Of a stretch of DNA of 64,000 nucleotides, positions 28,839-37,644 are shown in pieces. A model generated the notes under the pieces. It was given only the letters and a program-made list of their open reading frames with translations, was not told where the DNA came from and did not search any database. Positions within the stretch are counted from its first letter, which is position 1. Each line of letters begins with the position of its first letter. A program made the translations under genes and the position numbers. Origin of the DNA: Nocardia niigatensis NBRC 100131 (GTDB lineage Bacteria > Actinomycetota > Actinomycetes > Mycobacteriales > Mycobacteriaceae). The stretch lies in assembly GCF_000308655.1 (NCBI RefSeq), contig NZ_BAGC01000003.1:186001-250000 (forward strand). Reading direction: 5' to 3'.

Positions 28839-29804
28839 GTGACGAAGAGCTTCACGGCCGACGAGATCCGCGAGGGCCTGGAGAAGATCAAGGCGGACGG
28901 TGAGTCCGCCGCGCGTGCGGGGCGCGATCCGATCAATCAGCCCATGATCAACAACTGGGTCGAGGCCCTCGGCGACGCCAACCCGATCTACGTGGACGAG
29001 GCTGCCGCCAAGGCGGCCGGGCACTCCGGCATCGTGGCCCCGCCCGCCATGGCGCAGGTGTGGACCATGCTGGGACTGGGCGGCGTCCGCGCCGACGACG
29101 ACCCGATGACCCGCACCAACGACCTGTTCGACGCGGCCGGCTTCACCTCGGTGGTCGCCACCAACTGCGAGCAGGTCTACCACCGCTATCTGCAGCTCGG
29201 CGAGCAGGTGACGGTGCGGTCGAGCATCGGGGACATCGTGGGCCCCAAGCGGACCGGGCTCGGCGAGGGCTGGTTCACCACCTACCTCACCAACTGGTAC
29301 GTGGGCGACGAGCTGGTCACCGAGATGAAGTTCCGGATGCTGAAGTTCGCGCCCGGCACCGGAAAGACGGCCGCTCCCAAGGAGTCCGGCGAGGTGTCCG
29401 CGGAAGATCTGGCCAAGCGCGTCCGGCCGACCGTATCCAAGGACACCGAGTTCTTCTGGGACGGAATCAAACTCGGCGAGCTGCGGATCCAGCAGCGGCC
29501 CGACGGCTCGCTGCAGCACCCGCCGGTGCCGGCGCTGTGGAAGGACCACTCCGAGCAGACCGACTATGTCGTCGCCTCCGGTCGCGGCACCGTCTTCAGC
29601 TTCGTGGTGCACCACGCGCCCAAGGTGCCCGGCCGGCAGCTGCCGTACGTGATCGCCCTGGTCGAGCTGGAGGAGGGCGTGCGCATGCTCGGTGAGCTGC
29701 GCGGCGTCGAGCCGGGCGAGGTCGAGGTCGGCCTGCCCGTCGAGGTGGGCTTCCTGAAGCTCGACGACGACAACACCGTGCCCTATTGGGAGGCAGTGCA
29801 ATGA
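28839..29804 (+). CDS. chsH2: Steroid enoyl-CoA hydratase subunit ChsH2 (MaoC + DUF35)
   Basis: A 321-residue two-domain protein starting at GTG 28839 with GAGGAG upstream. Residues 1-180 form a MaoC-like hot-dog domain (NNWVEALGDANPIYVDE, APPAMAQVWTMLGLGG). Residues 195-321 are a DUF35 OB-fold (FFWDGIKLGELRIQQRPDG); I see no zinc-ribbon cysteines there. With ChsH1 it hydrates 3-oxo-4,17-pregnadiene-20-carboxyl-CoA, and the DUF35 part docks the aldolase Ltp2. The stop overlaps the chsH1 start (ATGA). Confidence 0.94.
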   Translation: MTKSFTADEIREGLEKIKADGESAARAGRDPINQPMINNWVEALGDANPIYVDEAAAKAAGHSGIVAPPAMAQVWTMLGLGGVRADDDPMTRTNDLFDAAGFTSVVATNCEQVYHRYLQLGEQVTVRSSIGDIVGPKRTGLGEGWFTTYLTNWYVGDELVTEMKFRMLKFAPGTGKTAAPKESGEVSAEDLAKRVRPTVSKDTEFFWDGIKLGELRIQQRPDGSLQHPPVPALWKDHSEQTDYVVASGRGTVFSFVVHHAPKVPGRQLPYVIALVELEEGVRMLGELRGVEPGEVEVGLPVEVGFLKLDDDNTVPYWEAVQ

Positions 29805-30265
29805 CCACAGTATCGCGGAGCGATTCCATCAGGGGTGGCGGTGGGGCGACGGGTGGGCCAGTGGAACTCTCGGCCGTTCAGGTCGGAACCGTGCTGCCGG
29901 AGTTGGTGATTCACGCCGACACCACGTTCATCGTCTCTACGGCGCTGGCCACCCGGGACTTCCAGGACGTGCACCACGACCGCGACAAGGCGGTCGAGCG
30001 CGGGTCCAAGGACATCTTCGTCAACATCCTGACCGACACCGGTCTGGTGCAGCGGTTCGTGACGGACTGGGCGGGGCCGCGGGCCATCGTCAAGTCGATC
30101 GCGTTGCGCCTGGGCGTGCCGCTGTACGCGGGCGACACCCTCACCCTGACCGGTAACGTCTCGGCCGTCGACGGCGCGGACATCACCATCGACGTGGTCG
30201 GCAAGGACTCGCTCGGCGACCACATCACGGCGAAAGCCGTTATCTCCCTGCAGGAGGCACAGTGA
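29801..30265 (+). CDS. chsH1: Steroid enoyl-CoA hydratase subunit ChsH1
   Basis: A 154-residue MaoC-like protein. The hydratase motif holding the catalytic Asp and His reads DFQDVHHDRDKAVERG. The first 20 residues, glycine-rich, extend beyond M. tuberculosis ChsH1; a GTG at 29861 would remove them. It pairs with the MaoC domain of ChsH2 into the active heteromeric hydratase. It overlaps both neighbours by four bases (ATGA, GTGA). Confidence 0.93.
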   Translation: MTTVSRSDSIRGGGGATGGPVELSAVQVGTVLPELVIHADTTFIVSTALATRDFQDVHHDRDKAVERGSKDIFVNILTDTGLVQRFVTDWAGPRAIVKSIALRLGVPLYAGDTLTLTGNVSAVDGADITIDVVGKDSLGDHITAKAVISLQEAQ

Positions 30266-31437
30266 GCGGGCTGAGCCGTAGGGCCGCCATCGTCGGCATC
30301 GGCGCGACCGACTTCTCCAAGGACTCCGGCCGCAGCGAACTGCGTTTGGCCGCCGAGGCCGTCACCGCCGCCCTGGCGGACGCGGGGCTCACGCCCGCCG
30401 ATGTGGACGGCCTGACGACGTTCACCATGGACACCAATACCCAGGCCGCCGTGGCGCGCGCCGCCGGTATCCCGTCCCTGAAGTTCTTCAGCAACATCCC
30501 CTTCGGCGGTGGCGCGGCCGCCGCGACCGTGCAGCAGGCCGCCATGGCGGTCGCGACCGGTGTCGCGGATGTCGTTGTCGCGTACCGGGCCTTCAACGAG
30601 CGTTCCGGAAACCGCTTCGGGCAGTTCGCGACTCACCTCGCGACCGGCAATCCGAGTTCCTCCGGCGTGGACAACGCGTTCTCCTACACCCACGGCCTGG
30701 GCACCCCGGCCGCGCAGGTGGCCATGGTGGCGCGTCGCTACATGCACGTCTACGGCGCGCGCAGTGAGGATTTCGGCCGGGTGGCCGTGGCCGACCGCAA
30801 GCACGCAGCGGTGAACCCGGCGGCGCACTTCTACGGCAAGCCGATCACCCTGGAGGAGCACCAGGCCTCGCGCTGGATCGCGGAGCCGCTGCACCTGCTC
30901 GACTGCTGCCAGGAGACCGACGGCGGCGTGGCCATCGTCGTCACCTCCGCCGAGCGGGCCAAGGATCTGCCCAACAAGCCCGCGCTGATCGCCGGCGCCG
31001 CACAGGGTTCCGGGGCCGATCAGTACGTCATGACCAGCTACTACCGCGACGCCATGACCGGGCTGCCGGAAATGGGCCTGGTCGGCGACCAGCTGTGGGC
31101 GCAGTCCGGGCTGCGGCCGGAGGACATGCAGGCCGGCATCCTCTACGACCACTTCACCCCGTTCGTGCTCATGCAGCTGGAGGAGCTCGGCTTCTGCGGC
31201 CGCGGTGAGGCCAAGGACTTCATCGCCGACGGCGCCATCGAGATCGGTGGCCGGCTGCCGCTGAACACGCACGGCGGCCAGCTCGGCGAGGCGTACATCC
31301 ACGGCATGAACGGCATCGCCGAGGGCGTCCGCCAGATTCGCGGCACCTCCGTGAATCAGGTGCAGGGCCTGGAGAACATCGTGGTCACCGCCGGTACCGG
31401 CGTCCCGACCTCGGGTCTGGTCCTCACCGCCAACTGA
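30262..31437 (+). CDS. ltp2: Steroid side-chain aldolase Ltp2 (lipid-transfer/thiolase fold)
   Basis: A 391-residue thiolase-fold protein, GTG start overlapping the chsH1 stop. It carries IVGIGATDFSKDSGRSELRLA at the N-terminus and NTHGGQLGEAYIHGMNG near the C-terminus, as in SCP-x/Ltp2 proteins. The usual thiolase nucleophile cysteine is not in the expected context, in line with its retro-aldol role. It cleaves the 17-hydroxy-pregnenone-carboxyl-CoA made by ChsH1-ChsH2, releasing androstenedione and propionyl-CoA. Last gene of the fadE34-ltp2 operon. Confidence 0.94.
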   Translation: MSGLSRRAAIVGIGATDFSKDSGRSELRLAAEAVTAALADAGLTPADVDGLTTFTMDTNTQAAVARAAGIPSLKFFSNIPFGGGAAAATVQQAAMAVATGVADVVVAYRAFNERSGNRFGQFATHLATGNPSSSGVDNAFSYTHGLGTPAAQVAMVARRYMHVYGARSEDFGRVAVADRKHAAVNPAAHFYGKPITLEEHQASRWIAEPLHLLDCCQETDGGVAIVVTSAERAKDLPNKPALIAGAAQGSGADQYVMTSYYRDAMTGLPEMGLVGDQLWAQSGLRPEDMQAGILYDHFTPFVLMQLEELGFCGRGEAKDFIADGAIEIGGRLPLNTHGGQLGEAYIHGMNGIAEGVRQIRGTSVNQVQGLENIVVTAGTGVPTSGLVLTAN

Positions 31438-31465
31438 GCCGTCGCGGCACGGCCGAGCAGTCGCG

Positions 31466-31500
31466 AAGGTCCGGACGATCGCGGTGATCGTCCGGGCCTT
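31466..31500 (+). terminator. Hairpin terminator after ltp2
   Basis: A 15-bp stem (AAGGTCCGGACGATC with GATCGTCCGGGCCTT, one G-T pair) and a five-base loop, 28 bases after the ltp2 stop. Confidence 0.75.
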
Positions 31501-31518
31501 CCGCATAGAATCGGCTCG

Positions 31519-32370
31519 GTGTCCGACAGGTCTGAAATGGGCGAGTTCTTGCGGTCGCGGCGGTCGCGGTTGCGGCCCGACGAGATCGGATTGCCGGTGT
31601 GGGGGCGGCGCCGGGTGCCCGGGTTGCGGCGGGAAGAGGTCGCGCACCTGGCGGGCGTGAGCGTCGAATATTACGTGCGGCTGGAACAGGGCCGGGCCGA
31701 AGCGGTTTCGGAGGGAATCGTCGAGGCCATCGCCACCGCGCTGCGGTTGAGCGCGGACGAGCGGCGGCACCTGCGCAATCTGGCGCGGCCGCCGCGCTCA
31801 CTGTCGCGGGCGGGCACGCCGCTGCGGTCCGGGCTGCAGCAGCTGCTCGACTCGATGCTCCGCACCCCCGCCTACATCGTCGGGCACCGCACCGACATCC
31901 TGGCCTGGAACGCCGCGGCGGTGGCGCTGTTCGGCGTCGATTTCGCGGAACTGCCCGAGCACGAACGCACCTGGCTGCACCTGGTCTTCTTCGATCCGGG
32001 CATCCGCGCGCTCACCGCCGGCAGCTGGCCCATGATCGCCGGGCAGATCGCCGCCGATATGCGGCTGCGCGCGAGCCACCGGCCCGACGACCCCGAGCTG
32101 CGAGCTCAGCTGCGGGACATGACCGAGCGCAGCCCGGAGTTCCGTGAATTCTGGGAGACGCACGAGGTCAACGACTTTCAGTACGGCCGCTATCTGCTGC
32201 GCCACCCCCGCGCCGGCGACCTGCACCTGGACTACGAATTGCTCGACATCCCGGCCGATCCCGGCGTCCGGGCCGTCGTCGCCTTCACCGCCGCACCCGG
32301 CACCGATACCGCGGGCGCGCTCGCCGCCCTCCTGGCGTCGAGCACCTCCGAAGTCGAGCGCTCGATCTGA
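31519..32370 (+). CDS. XRE-family regulator with MmyB-like ligand domain
   Basis: A 283-residue protein. Residues 1-90 are a lambda-repressor-like helix-turn-helix with RRVPGLRREEVAHLAGVSVEYYVRLEQGR, the signature of the MmyB group. Residues 105-265 are the PAS-like MmyB domain (ILAWNAAAVALFG, WLHLVFFDPGIRALT, DFQYGRYLLRHPRAGDLHLDYE). Members bind fatty acids or related ligands and control neighbouring oxidoreductases, but no obvious target lies next to it. Start GTG 31519; ATG 31537 is possible. Confidence 0.87.
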   Translation: MSDRSEMGEFLRSRRSRLRPDEIGLPVWGRRRVPGLRREEVAHLAGVSVEYYVRLEQGRAEAVSEGIVEAIATALRLSADERRHLRNLARPPRSLSRAGTPLRSGLQQLLDSMLRTPAYIVGHRTDILAWNAAAVALFGVDFAELPEHERTWLHLVFFDPGIRALTAGSWPMIAGQIAADMRLRASHRPDDPELRAQLRDMTERSPEFREFWETHEVNDFQYGRYLLRHPRAGDLHLDYELLDIPADPGVRAVVAFTAAPGTDTAGALAALLASSTSEVERSI

Positions 32371-32537
32371 TCGTCGAGGCGGCCGGAGGGGACGGTCACG
32401 GGCTCGGGAAATTCGCGTCCGCCCCGAGCCGGGTGTGTGCTTTGCCGGGATTCGGTCGGGACCCCGAACACTTCAGGTGGCGGTCGGCCGGGCGGGAGTA
32501 GCTTGGTGGGCGGACCGACGCAGGGAAGGGGATCGGA

Positions 32538-32846
32538 ATGACGGTGCGGGAACGGCTGGGGTTGCCGGTGTTCGGGGGCGGGCTCAATTACGGGGAGCCG
32601 CACGAGACCTCGGATGGCACGACGATCATCACTGTCACCGGAACGGGTGGGCTGCTGGGTCCCCGGCCAGTGGGCATCTTCGTGGTGCGGGGCGAGACGG
32701 TGAAATGGGAACCCGCCATGGATTTGAGCCGGATCTCGCTGCTCGGGGTGCTGACCGGGTTGATCGCGGCGGCGCTGGGCACCCTCGCGGTGGTGCGGCG
32801 ACCGCCGTGGCCGGACACGGCGATCAGGATTGTGCGGCATTCCTGA
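32538..32846 (+). CDS. GerW/YtfJ-like small membrane protein
   Basis: A 102-residue protein. Residues 1-65 resemble the GerW (YtfJ) domain: VFGGGLNYGEPHETSDGTTIITV, a glycine-rich turn, then RPVGIFVVRGETVKWEPAMD. A hydrophobic helix (about 67-86) follows, ending in a basic tail. ATG 32538 has GGAAGGGGATCGGA upstream. GerW was named from sporulating Bacillus; actinobacterial relatives are common and unstudied. It converges with the TetR gene, overlapping it by 23 bases. Confidence 0.65.
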   Translation: MTVRERLGLPVFGGGLNYGEPHETSDGTTIITVTGTGGLLGPRPVGIFVVRGETVKWEPAMDLSRISLLGVLTGLIAAALGTLAVVRRPPWPDTAIRIVRHS

Positions 32847-33447
32847 GCTGAATCGCCAGTATCCGTGCGAGTTGGCGCACGCTCGCGGAGGATCCGGGCG
32901 CCAGTGCGATTCTGGCTCCGGCGAAGCGGTCGAAGACCAGGCCCTCGAGGACCGCGATGAAATCGGCCGCGGCGGTGGCCGGGTCGGCGGCGCCGAGGGT
33001 TTCGAAGAGCGCGGTCGCGTGCTGGTGCGAGAACAGGCAGCCCGCGAGTTTCGCGTGCAGTTCGGCATCACCGAGCACGTCGACGATGAGCGCGTGCCGG
33101 GCGATCAGGTGGTTGCGGCGTTGCGCCAGTAGGTGATCCAGCCAGCCCGCGATACCGGTCGCGAGCCGGTCCGGATCGCGACCCGCGCGCGTCGCCGATA
33201 CTTCCGCCGAGGGGACCAGGCTCGCCTGCCCGGCCGCGAAATCGGTGCGGGAGCGGGTCGCGATGCGATCCACGATGGCTTCGATGAGCGCCCGTTTGGT
33301 GCGGAAATAGTAGGACGTCGAGCCCGCGGGCAGTTCCAGCGCGGTGTCCAGGGCGCGGTGGGTGAGCGCCCGGAGTCCCTGGGCGGCAATGAGATCGATG
33401 GCGCGGTCGACGATCAGGGTGCGCCGATCGGGTGTGGACGTGGTCAC
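32824..33447 (-). CDS. TetR-family transcriptional regulator
   Basis: A 207-residue TetR protein. The N-terminal helix-turn-helix includes GLRALTHRALDTALELPAGSTSYYF, and the C-terminal part resembles the TetR_C_24-like group (FAVLEGLVFDRFAGARIAL-type ending). It is divergent from the ZapE-like gene, and two palindromic sites lie between them, so it probably controls itself and that ATPase. ATG 33447. Ligand unknown. Confidence 0.9.
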   Translation of the reverse strand: MTTSTPDRRTLIVDRAIDLIAAQGLRALTHRALDTALELPAGSTSYYFRTKRALIEAIVDRIATRSRTDFAAGQASLVPSAEVSATRAGRDPDRLATGIAGWLDHLLAQRRNHLIARHALIVDVLGDAELHAKLAGCLFSHQHATALFETLGAADPATAAADFIAVLEGLVFDRFAGARIALAPGSSASVRQLARILAIQLRNAAQS

Positions 33448-33472
33448 CTTCGCTCCTCTGCGGCTTCGCGAT

Positions 33473-33509
33473 CCTCTACAACTATAGAGGAAGCTCTACA
33501 GAAGTAGAG
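33473..33509. promoter_or_regulatory. Tandem TetR operators (CTCTA...TAGAG)
   Basis: Two adjacent dyads: CCTCTA-N6-TAGAGG at 33473-33490 and CTCTAC-AGAA-GTAGAG at 33494-33509. They lie midway between the divergent TetR and ZapE-like starts (26 and 18 bases away). The arms suggest one regulator binding twice. Confidence 0.7.
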
Positions 33510-33526
33510 GATGCAGGGAGGCTGCC

Positions 33527-34480
33527 ATGGAAATCCCGGAGATCGTGCTCGATGCCGATCAGCGCATCGCCGCCGCACGGCTGGACGCCATCGCCGCGCG
33601 GGTCGGCCGGCGATGGCGACGCCCGCGCGGGCTCTATCTGTACGGCGGGCCGGGGCGCGGCAAGACCATGCTCATGAATCGCTTCTTCACCGCGGTGCCC
33701 TCGGAACGCAAGCGTCGCTACCACTTCCACGAGTTCTTCGCGCGCCTCAACGCGGGCATCCGCGAGTACGGGACCATCGACGCCTCGGCCGACGCGCTGC
33801 TCGGCGACGCCGACCTGCTCTGCTTCGACGAGTTCCACGTGCACGACTCGGGCGACGCCCGGCTGGTCGCGCGACTGCTGGACACCCTGTTCGCCCGGCG
33901 CATCACCCTCGTGGTCACCTCGAACTACCCGCCGGAGCAACTGCTGCCGAATCCGCTGGTGCACGCCATGTTCGTGCCCACCATCGACCGGATCGTCGAG
34001 CACCTCGACGTGGTACCGGTGAACGGCCCGACGGACTACCGCACGCTCGGGGGACGACGGCACACCGGCTTCGCGGCCGGGCACTACGTGGTCGGGGGCT
34101 GCGGCACGATCGGCGCCGTGGATCTGCCGGTCGCCCACCGGCAACTGCACGCCCGGGGGTTCGAGAACGGCGAGCTCACAGTCGACTTCGCGGAACTGTG
34201 CGGAATTCCGGTGTCGGCGGCCGACTATCTGGCACTCACCCGCGAGATCCGTAGCTGGGTGGTGTGCGACGTCCCGCCGATGAATACCGTCCCGCCGGAT
34301 TGGGTCATGCGTTTCGTCAACCTCGTCGATGTCCTCTACGACGCCGACCTCGCATTGTCGATCTTCGCGGACGTGCCGCTGGCCGGACTGGGCGGCGACA
34401 TCGAACGCGTCCCCGATCTCTATCGCACCCTGAGCCGGCTCGGAGAGCTGCGCGAACCGGTAAACCTCGAGGCTCGATAG
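33527..34480 (+). CDS. zapE: AFG1/ZapE-like AAA ATPase
   Basis: A 317-residue P-loop ATPase of the AFG1/ZapE family. Walker A is YLYGGPGRGKTM, the family HFHEFFARLNAGIR stretch and Walker B LLCFDEFHVHD follow, and the sensor region reads TLVVTSNYPPEQLLPNPL. In E. coli ZapE acts on the division ring under stress; the actinobacterial role is unstudied. The C-terminal half is shorter than in proteobacterial ZapE. ATG 33527 after GGGAGGCTGCC. Likely repressed by the divergent TetR. Confidence 0.85.
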   Translation: MEIPEIVLDADQRIAAARLDAIAARVGRRWRRPRGLYLYGGPGRGKTMLMNRFFTAVPSERKRRYHFHEFFARLNAGIREYGTIDASADALLGDADLLCFDEFHVHDSGDARLVARLLDTLFARRITLVVTSNYPPEQLLPNPLVHAMFVPTIDRIVEHLDVVPVNGPTDYRTLGGRRHTGFAAGHYVVGGCGTIGAVDLPVAHRQLHARGFENGELTVDFAELCGIPVSAADYLALTREIRSWVVCDVPPMNTVPPDWVMRFVNLVDVLYDADLALSIFADVPLAGLGGDIERVPDLYRTLSRLGELREPVNLEAR

Positions 34481-34617
34481 CCGTTCGGCGAAGCCCCGGT
34501 GAACTGGCCGACTTGATCGACGCGCACGGTTCACGTGCCGTCAACGCGGAGGGGGTCTGGCGTTGCGGGCCGCTTCCTACCGTGGCGTCAGGAGCAGCAC
34601 CGAACCGGAGGGGAACG

Positions 34618-35886
34618 ATGCGAATCCGCGAGCAGGCAAGGGATTCCGCGCCGCGGAACCCGAGCATACCGAGTAGCCCCCATATCCGGAAAAGCGCCCG
34701 CTTGCGGGTGCTGGTCGTCGCCGAGTCCTTCCTTCCCCAGGTCAATGGCGTCACCAACTCCGTGCGCCGGGTACTCGATCACCTGGCCGCCAAGGGTCAC
34801 GAGGCCACGCTGGTGGCCCCGACCGGCCCCGGCAAATACGCCGGGTTCCGCGTGCACGTGGTCCGCGGCGCGCGGCTGCCGTTCTACCGGGATTTCCGGA
34901 TCGGGCTCGAGACCCGCCGCCGGCTGCGCAAGATCATGCGCGAATTCCGGCCCGACGTCGTGCATATCGCCTCGCCGGCGACGCTCGGTTATCAGGCGGC
35001 CAAGGTGGCGAACGAGCTCGGAATCCCGACCGTCGCCATCTATCAGACCGATCTGGTGGGCTTCGCCCTGCGCTACGACCTGCCCGGCGGCGTCCGCGCC
35101 ATGACCGCGCTGACCCGGCGCATCCACCTGCGGGTGGACCGTACCCTCGCGCCCTCCACCGCGAGCCTGCGCCAGCTGGAGCTGATGGGCATTCCGGGGC
35201 TGGGCCGCTGGCCGCGCGGGGTCGATCTGCAGCAGTTCGGGCCCTTCCGCCGGTCCGAGGAACTGCGAAAGCGCTTGGCCCCCAACGGTGAAGCGCTGGT
35301 CGGCTATATCGGACGCCTCGCACCGGAGAAGGAGCTCGAGCTGCTCGCCGCGCTGCGGCCGGTGCCGGGTGTCCGGCTGGTCGTGGTGGGCGGCGGTCCC
35401 GAGGAGAAGCGGCTGCGGAAGCTGTTGCCGGACGCGGAGTTCCTCGGCGTGCTGCACGGTGAGGAACTCGCGGCCGTCTACGCCTCGCTGGATGTGTTCG
35501 TGCACACCGGCCGCCACGAAACCTATTGCCAGGCAGCGCAGGAGGCGCTGGCCTCCGGTGTCCCGGTGGTCGCGCCCAAGTCGGGTGGCCCGATCGACGT
35601 GGTCGCGCCCGGCGCCGGCTTCCTGTATCCGCCCGGCGACGCCGCGGCGCTGACCGACCTGGTGCGCCGTCTGATCGAGGACCCGTGGCTGCGCAAGCAG
35701 ACCGCGCAGAACGCGGTGCGCAGCGTGCGGGACCGGTCCTGGACGGCCGTCAACGACCTGCTCGTCCGTCACTACCGCGAGGTGATCGCGGAACGCCTGC
35801 AGCCCGATTCGGCTCTGCAGTCGGATTCGACACCGCTGTCCGATTCGACGCTGGGCGAGTTACCGGCCACCAAGGAGGCATCCTGA
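34618..35886 (+). CDS. GT4-family glycosyltransferase (MgtA/PimB-like)
   Basis: From ATG 34618 (GGAGGGGAACG upstream) the protein is 422 residues. It has a GT-B fold: RVLVVAESFLPQVNGVTNSVRRV at the start of the first Rossmann domain, LVGYIGRLAPEKELELL opening the second, and GRHETYCQAAQEALASGVPVVAP holding the EX7E nucleotide-sugar motif. This resembles mycobacterial mannosyltransferases such as MgtA, which act on lipomannan-type glycolipids. The last 20 residues form a Ser/Asp repeat (DSALQSDSTPLSDST). Its stop overlaps the dehydrogenase start, so the two probably serve one glycan pathway. Confidence 0.85.
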   Translation: MRIREQARDSAPRNPSIPSSPHIRKSARLRVLVVAESFLPQVNGVTNSVRRVLDHLAAKGHEATLVAPTGPGKYAGFRVHVVRGARLPFYRDFRIGLETRRRLRKIMREFRPDVVHIASPATLGYQAAKVANELGIPTVAIYQTDLVGFALRYDLPGGVRAMTALTRRIHLRVDRTLAPSTASLRQLELMGIPGLGRWPRGVDLQQFGPFRRSEELRKRLAPNGEALVGYIGRLAPEKELELLAALRPVPGVRLVVVGGGPEEKRLRKLLPDAEFLGVLHGEELAAVYASLDVFVHTGRHETYCQAAQEALASGVPVVAPKSGGPIDVVAPGAGFLYPPGDAAALTDLVRRLIEDPWLRKQTAQNAVRSVRDRSWTAVNDLLVRHYREVIAERLQPDSALQSDSTPLSDSTLGELPATKEAS

Positions 35887-37331
35887 TGCTCCGTATCTCC
35901 GTCATCGGCACCGGATACCTGGGCGCCACCCACGCCGCGGGCATGGCCGAACTCGGCTTCGACGTGCTCGGCGTGGACAACAATCCGGCCAAGGCCGCGG
36001 CCCTGTCGGCCGGGCGGGTGCCCTTCCACGAGCCCGGGCTGCCGGAGCTGCTGGCAGGGCACGTGGCGGGCGGCCGGCTGCGCTTCGGCACCTCGCTGGT
36101 CGAGGCCGCCGAGTTCGCCGACGTCCACTTCCTCTGTGTCGGAACGCCGCCCGGGGTGAACGGGGCCGCCGACCTGTCGCAGCTGTACTCCGCGCTGGAC
36201 GGCCTGGTGCCGCACCTGACCCGCAACTGCCTGATCGTCGGCAAGTCCACGGTGCCGGTGGGCACCGCCGAGGCGCTCACCGCCCGCATCGCCGAGCTTG
36301 CGCCGGAAGGGATTTCGGTCGATCTGGCCTGGAATCCGGAATTCCTGCGCGAGGGGCACGCGGTCTACGACACGCTGCACCCGAACCGGCTGGTCTTCGG
36401 TGTCACCACGCCGGACGCGGAATGGGCGCTGCGGCAGGTGTACGCCACGCCGATCGTCGCGGGCTCGCCGGTCGTGATCACCAACCTGCCGACCGCCGAG
36501 CTGATCAAGGTCTCCGCGAATGCCTTTCTGGCGACCAAGATCTCGTTCATCAATGCCATGGCCGAGCTGTGCGACCTCACCGGCGCGGACGTGACCCTGC
36601 TGGCCGACGCCCTCGGGCACGACGACCGGATCGGCCGCAAGTTCCTGGGCGCCGGTCTCGGCTACGGCGGCGGCTGTCTGCCCAAGGACGTGCGCGCCCT
36701 GATCGCCCGCGCGACCGAGCTGGGCGCGGGCGAGTCGATCGAGTTCCTGCGGGACGTCGACGCGGTCAATCTGCGCCGCCGCGAACGCGTGGTGCGGGAG
36801 ACACTGGAGCTGCTCGGCGGCGGCAGGCGGCCCGCGGGCCGGGTCGGCGTGCTGGGCGCGGCGTTCAAGCCGCTGTCGGACGACGTGCGGGACTCACCGG
36901 CCCTGGATGTCGCCGTGCAGCTGCAGGCCGCGGGCGTCGACGTGACCGTATTCGACCCGGCCGCAACGGGTCCGGCGCGCGCGGTCGCGCCGCAGCTGGT
37001 GTTCGCGGCCACCGCGGCGGCGGCGCTGCACGAGGCGGACGTGGTGCTGCATCTGACCGAGTGGCGCGAATTCCGGGAGCTGGACCCGGTTTTCCTGCGC
37101 ACCGTGGCCCGGGGTCGGGTCATACTCGACGCCCGCAACACCCTCGACCCCGAGCCCTGGCTCGCGGCCGGCTGGGACTTCCGCGCGCTGGGCCGCCTGA
37201 TCGAGCGCGCGCCGGCGCCCGCCCGCGTCGCCCCGGTCGTCACCGCCTACCCCACGCCGTCGGTCGCCGCCCGCGATCTGGCCCCCTCGCCGCTGACCCG
37301 GCTGCGGTCCCGGGTCCGCCGCACCGCGTAA
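35886..37331 (+). CDS. UDP-glucose/GDP-mannose dehydrogenase family protein
   Basis: From ATG 35886, overlapping the previous stop by one base, the protein is 481 residues. The NAD-binding motif is VIGTGYLGATHAAGMAELG, the substrate loop is WNPEFLREGHAVYD and the catalytic cysteine sits in GYGGGCLPKDVRAL. It oxidises a nucleotide sugar to the uronate in two steps. The extra 40 basic C-terminal residues exceed the usual length. A role with the upstream glycosyltransferase in surface polysaccharide is likely but unproven. Confidence 0.9.
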   Translation: MLRISVIGTGYLGATHAAGMAELGFDVLGVDNNPAKAAALSAGRVPFHEPGLPELLAGHVAGGRLRFGTSLVEAAEFADVHFLCVGTPPGVNGAADLSQLYSALDGLVPHLTRNCLIVGKSTVPVGTAEALTARIAELAPEGISVDLAWNPEFLREGHAVYDTLHPNRLVFGVTTPDAEWALRQVYATPIVAGSPVVITNLPTAELIKVSANAFLATKISFINAMAELCDLTGADVTLLADALGHDDRIGRKFLGAGLGYGGGCLPKDVRALIARATELGAGESIEFLRDVDAVNLRRRERVVRETLELLGGGRRPAGRVGVLGAAFKPLSDDVRDSPALDVAVQLQAAGVDVTVFDPAATGPARAVAPQLVFAATAAAALHEADVVLHLTEWREFRELDPVFLRTVARGRVILDARNTLDPEPWLAAGWDFRALGRLIERAPAPARVAPVVTAYPTPSVAARDLAPSPLTRLRSRVRRTA

Positions 37332-37644
37332 CCGAGATCCCGGACCACGATCGGGGAGTTCCGGGTCTGCCGCGCAGTCCTGTCGCGCACACCGGGAGCT
37401 CCCGATCTTGTCACGGCCGTCGAGCGGCCGGGATCGTGCGCGGATGGTGATAAGTGGGGTTGCGGCGGCCGGGTCGGCCTCGACCGCAATGACCAGGGTT
37501 TTCGGGGCCGGTACGGGCTGCCGCGCAGGTGGGGGATTTATGCGTGGCGGGTATGTGATGCGGGCTTCTCGATTTTGGTCCTGACGGACCGCTCGGCATG
37601 CAACTATGTGCCTGTTTTCTGCTGGACTCTGGTTAGGAGTATTC
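37332..37644. other. Intergenic region with an inverted repeat
   Basis: About 310 bases without a credible gene. The left part (37345-37407) has an imperfect inverted repeat, GATCGGGGAGTTCC facing GGGAGCTCCCGATC, probably the terminator of the sugar-dehydrogenase unit. It is related to the hairpin at 43175. The right part should hold the promoter of the DUF4129/MoxR operon, but no clear -10/-35 pair was found. Confidence 0.5.
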
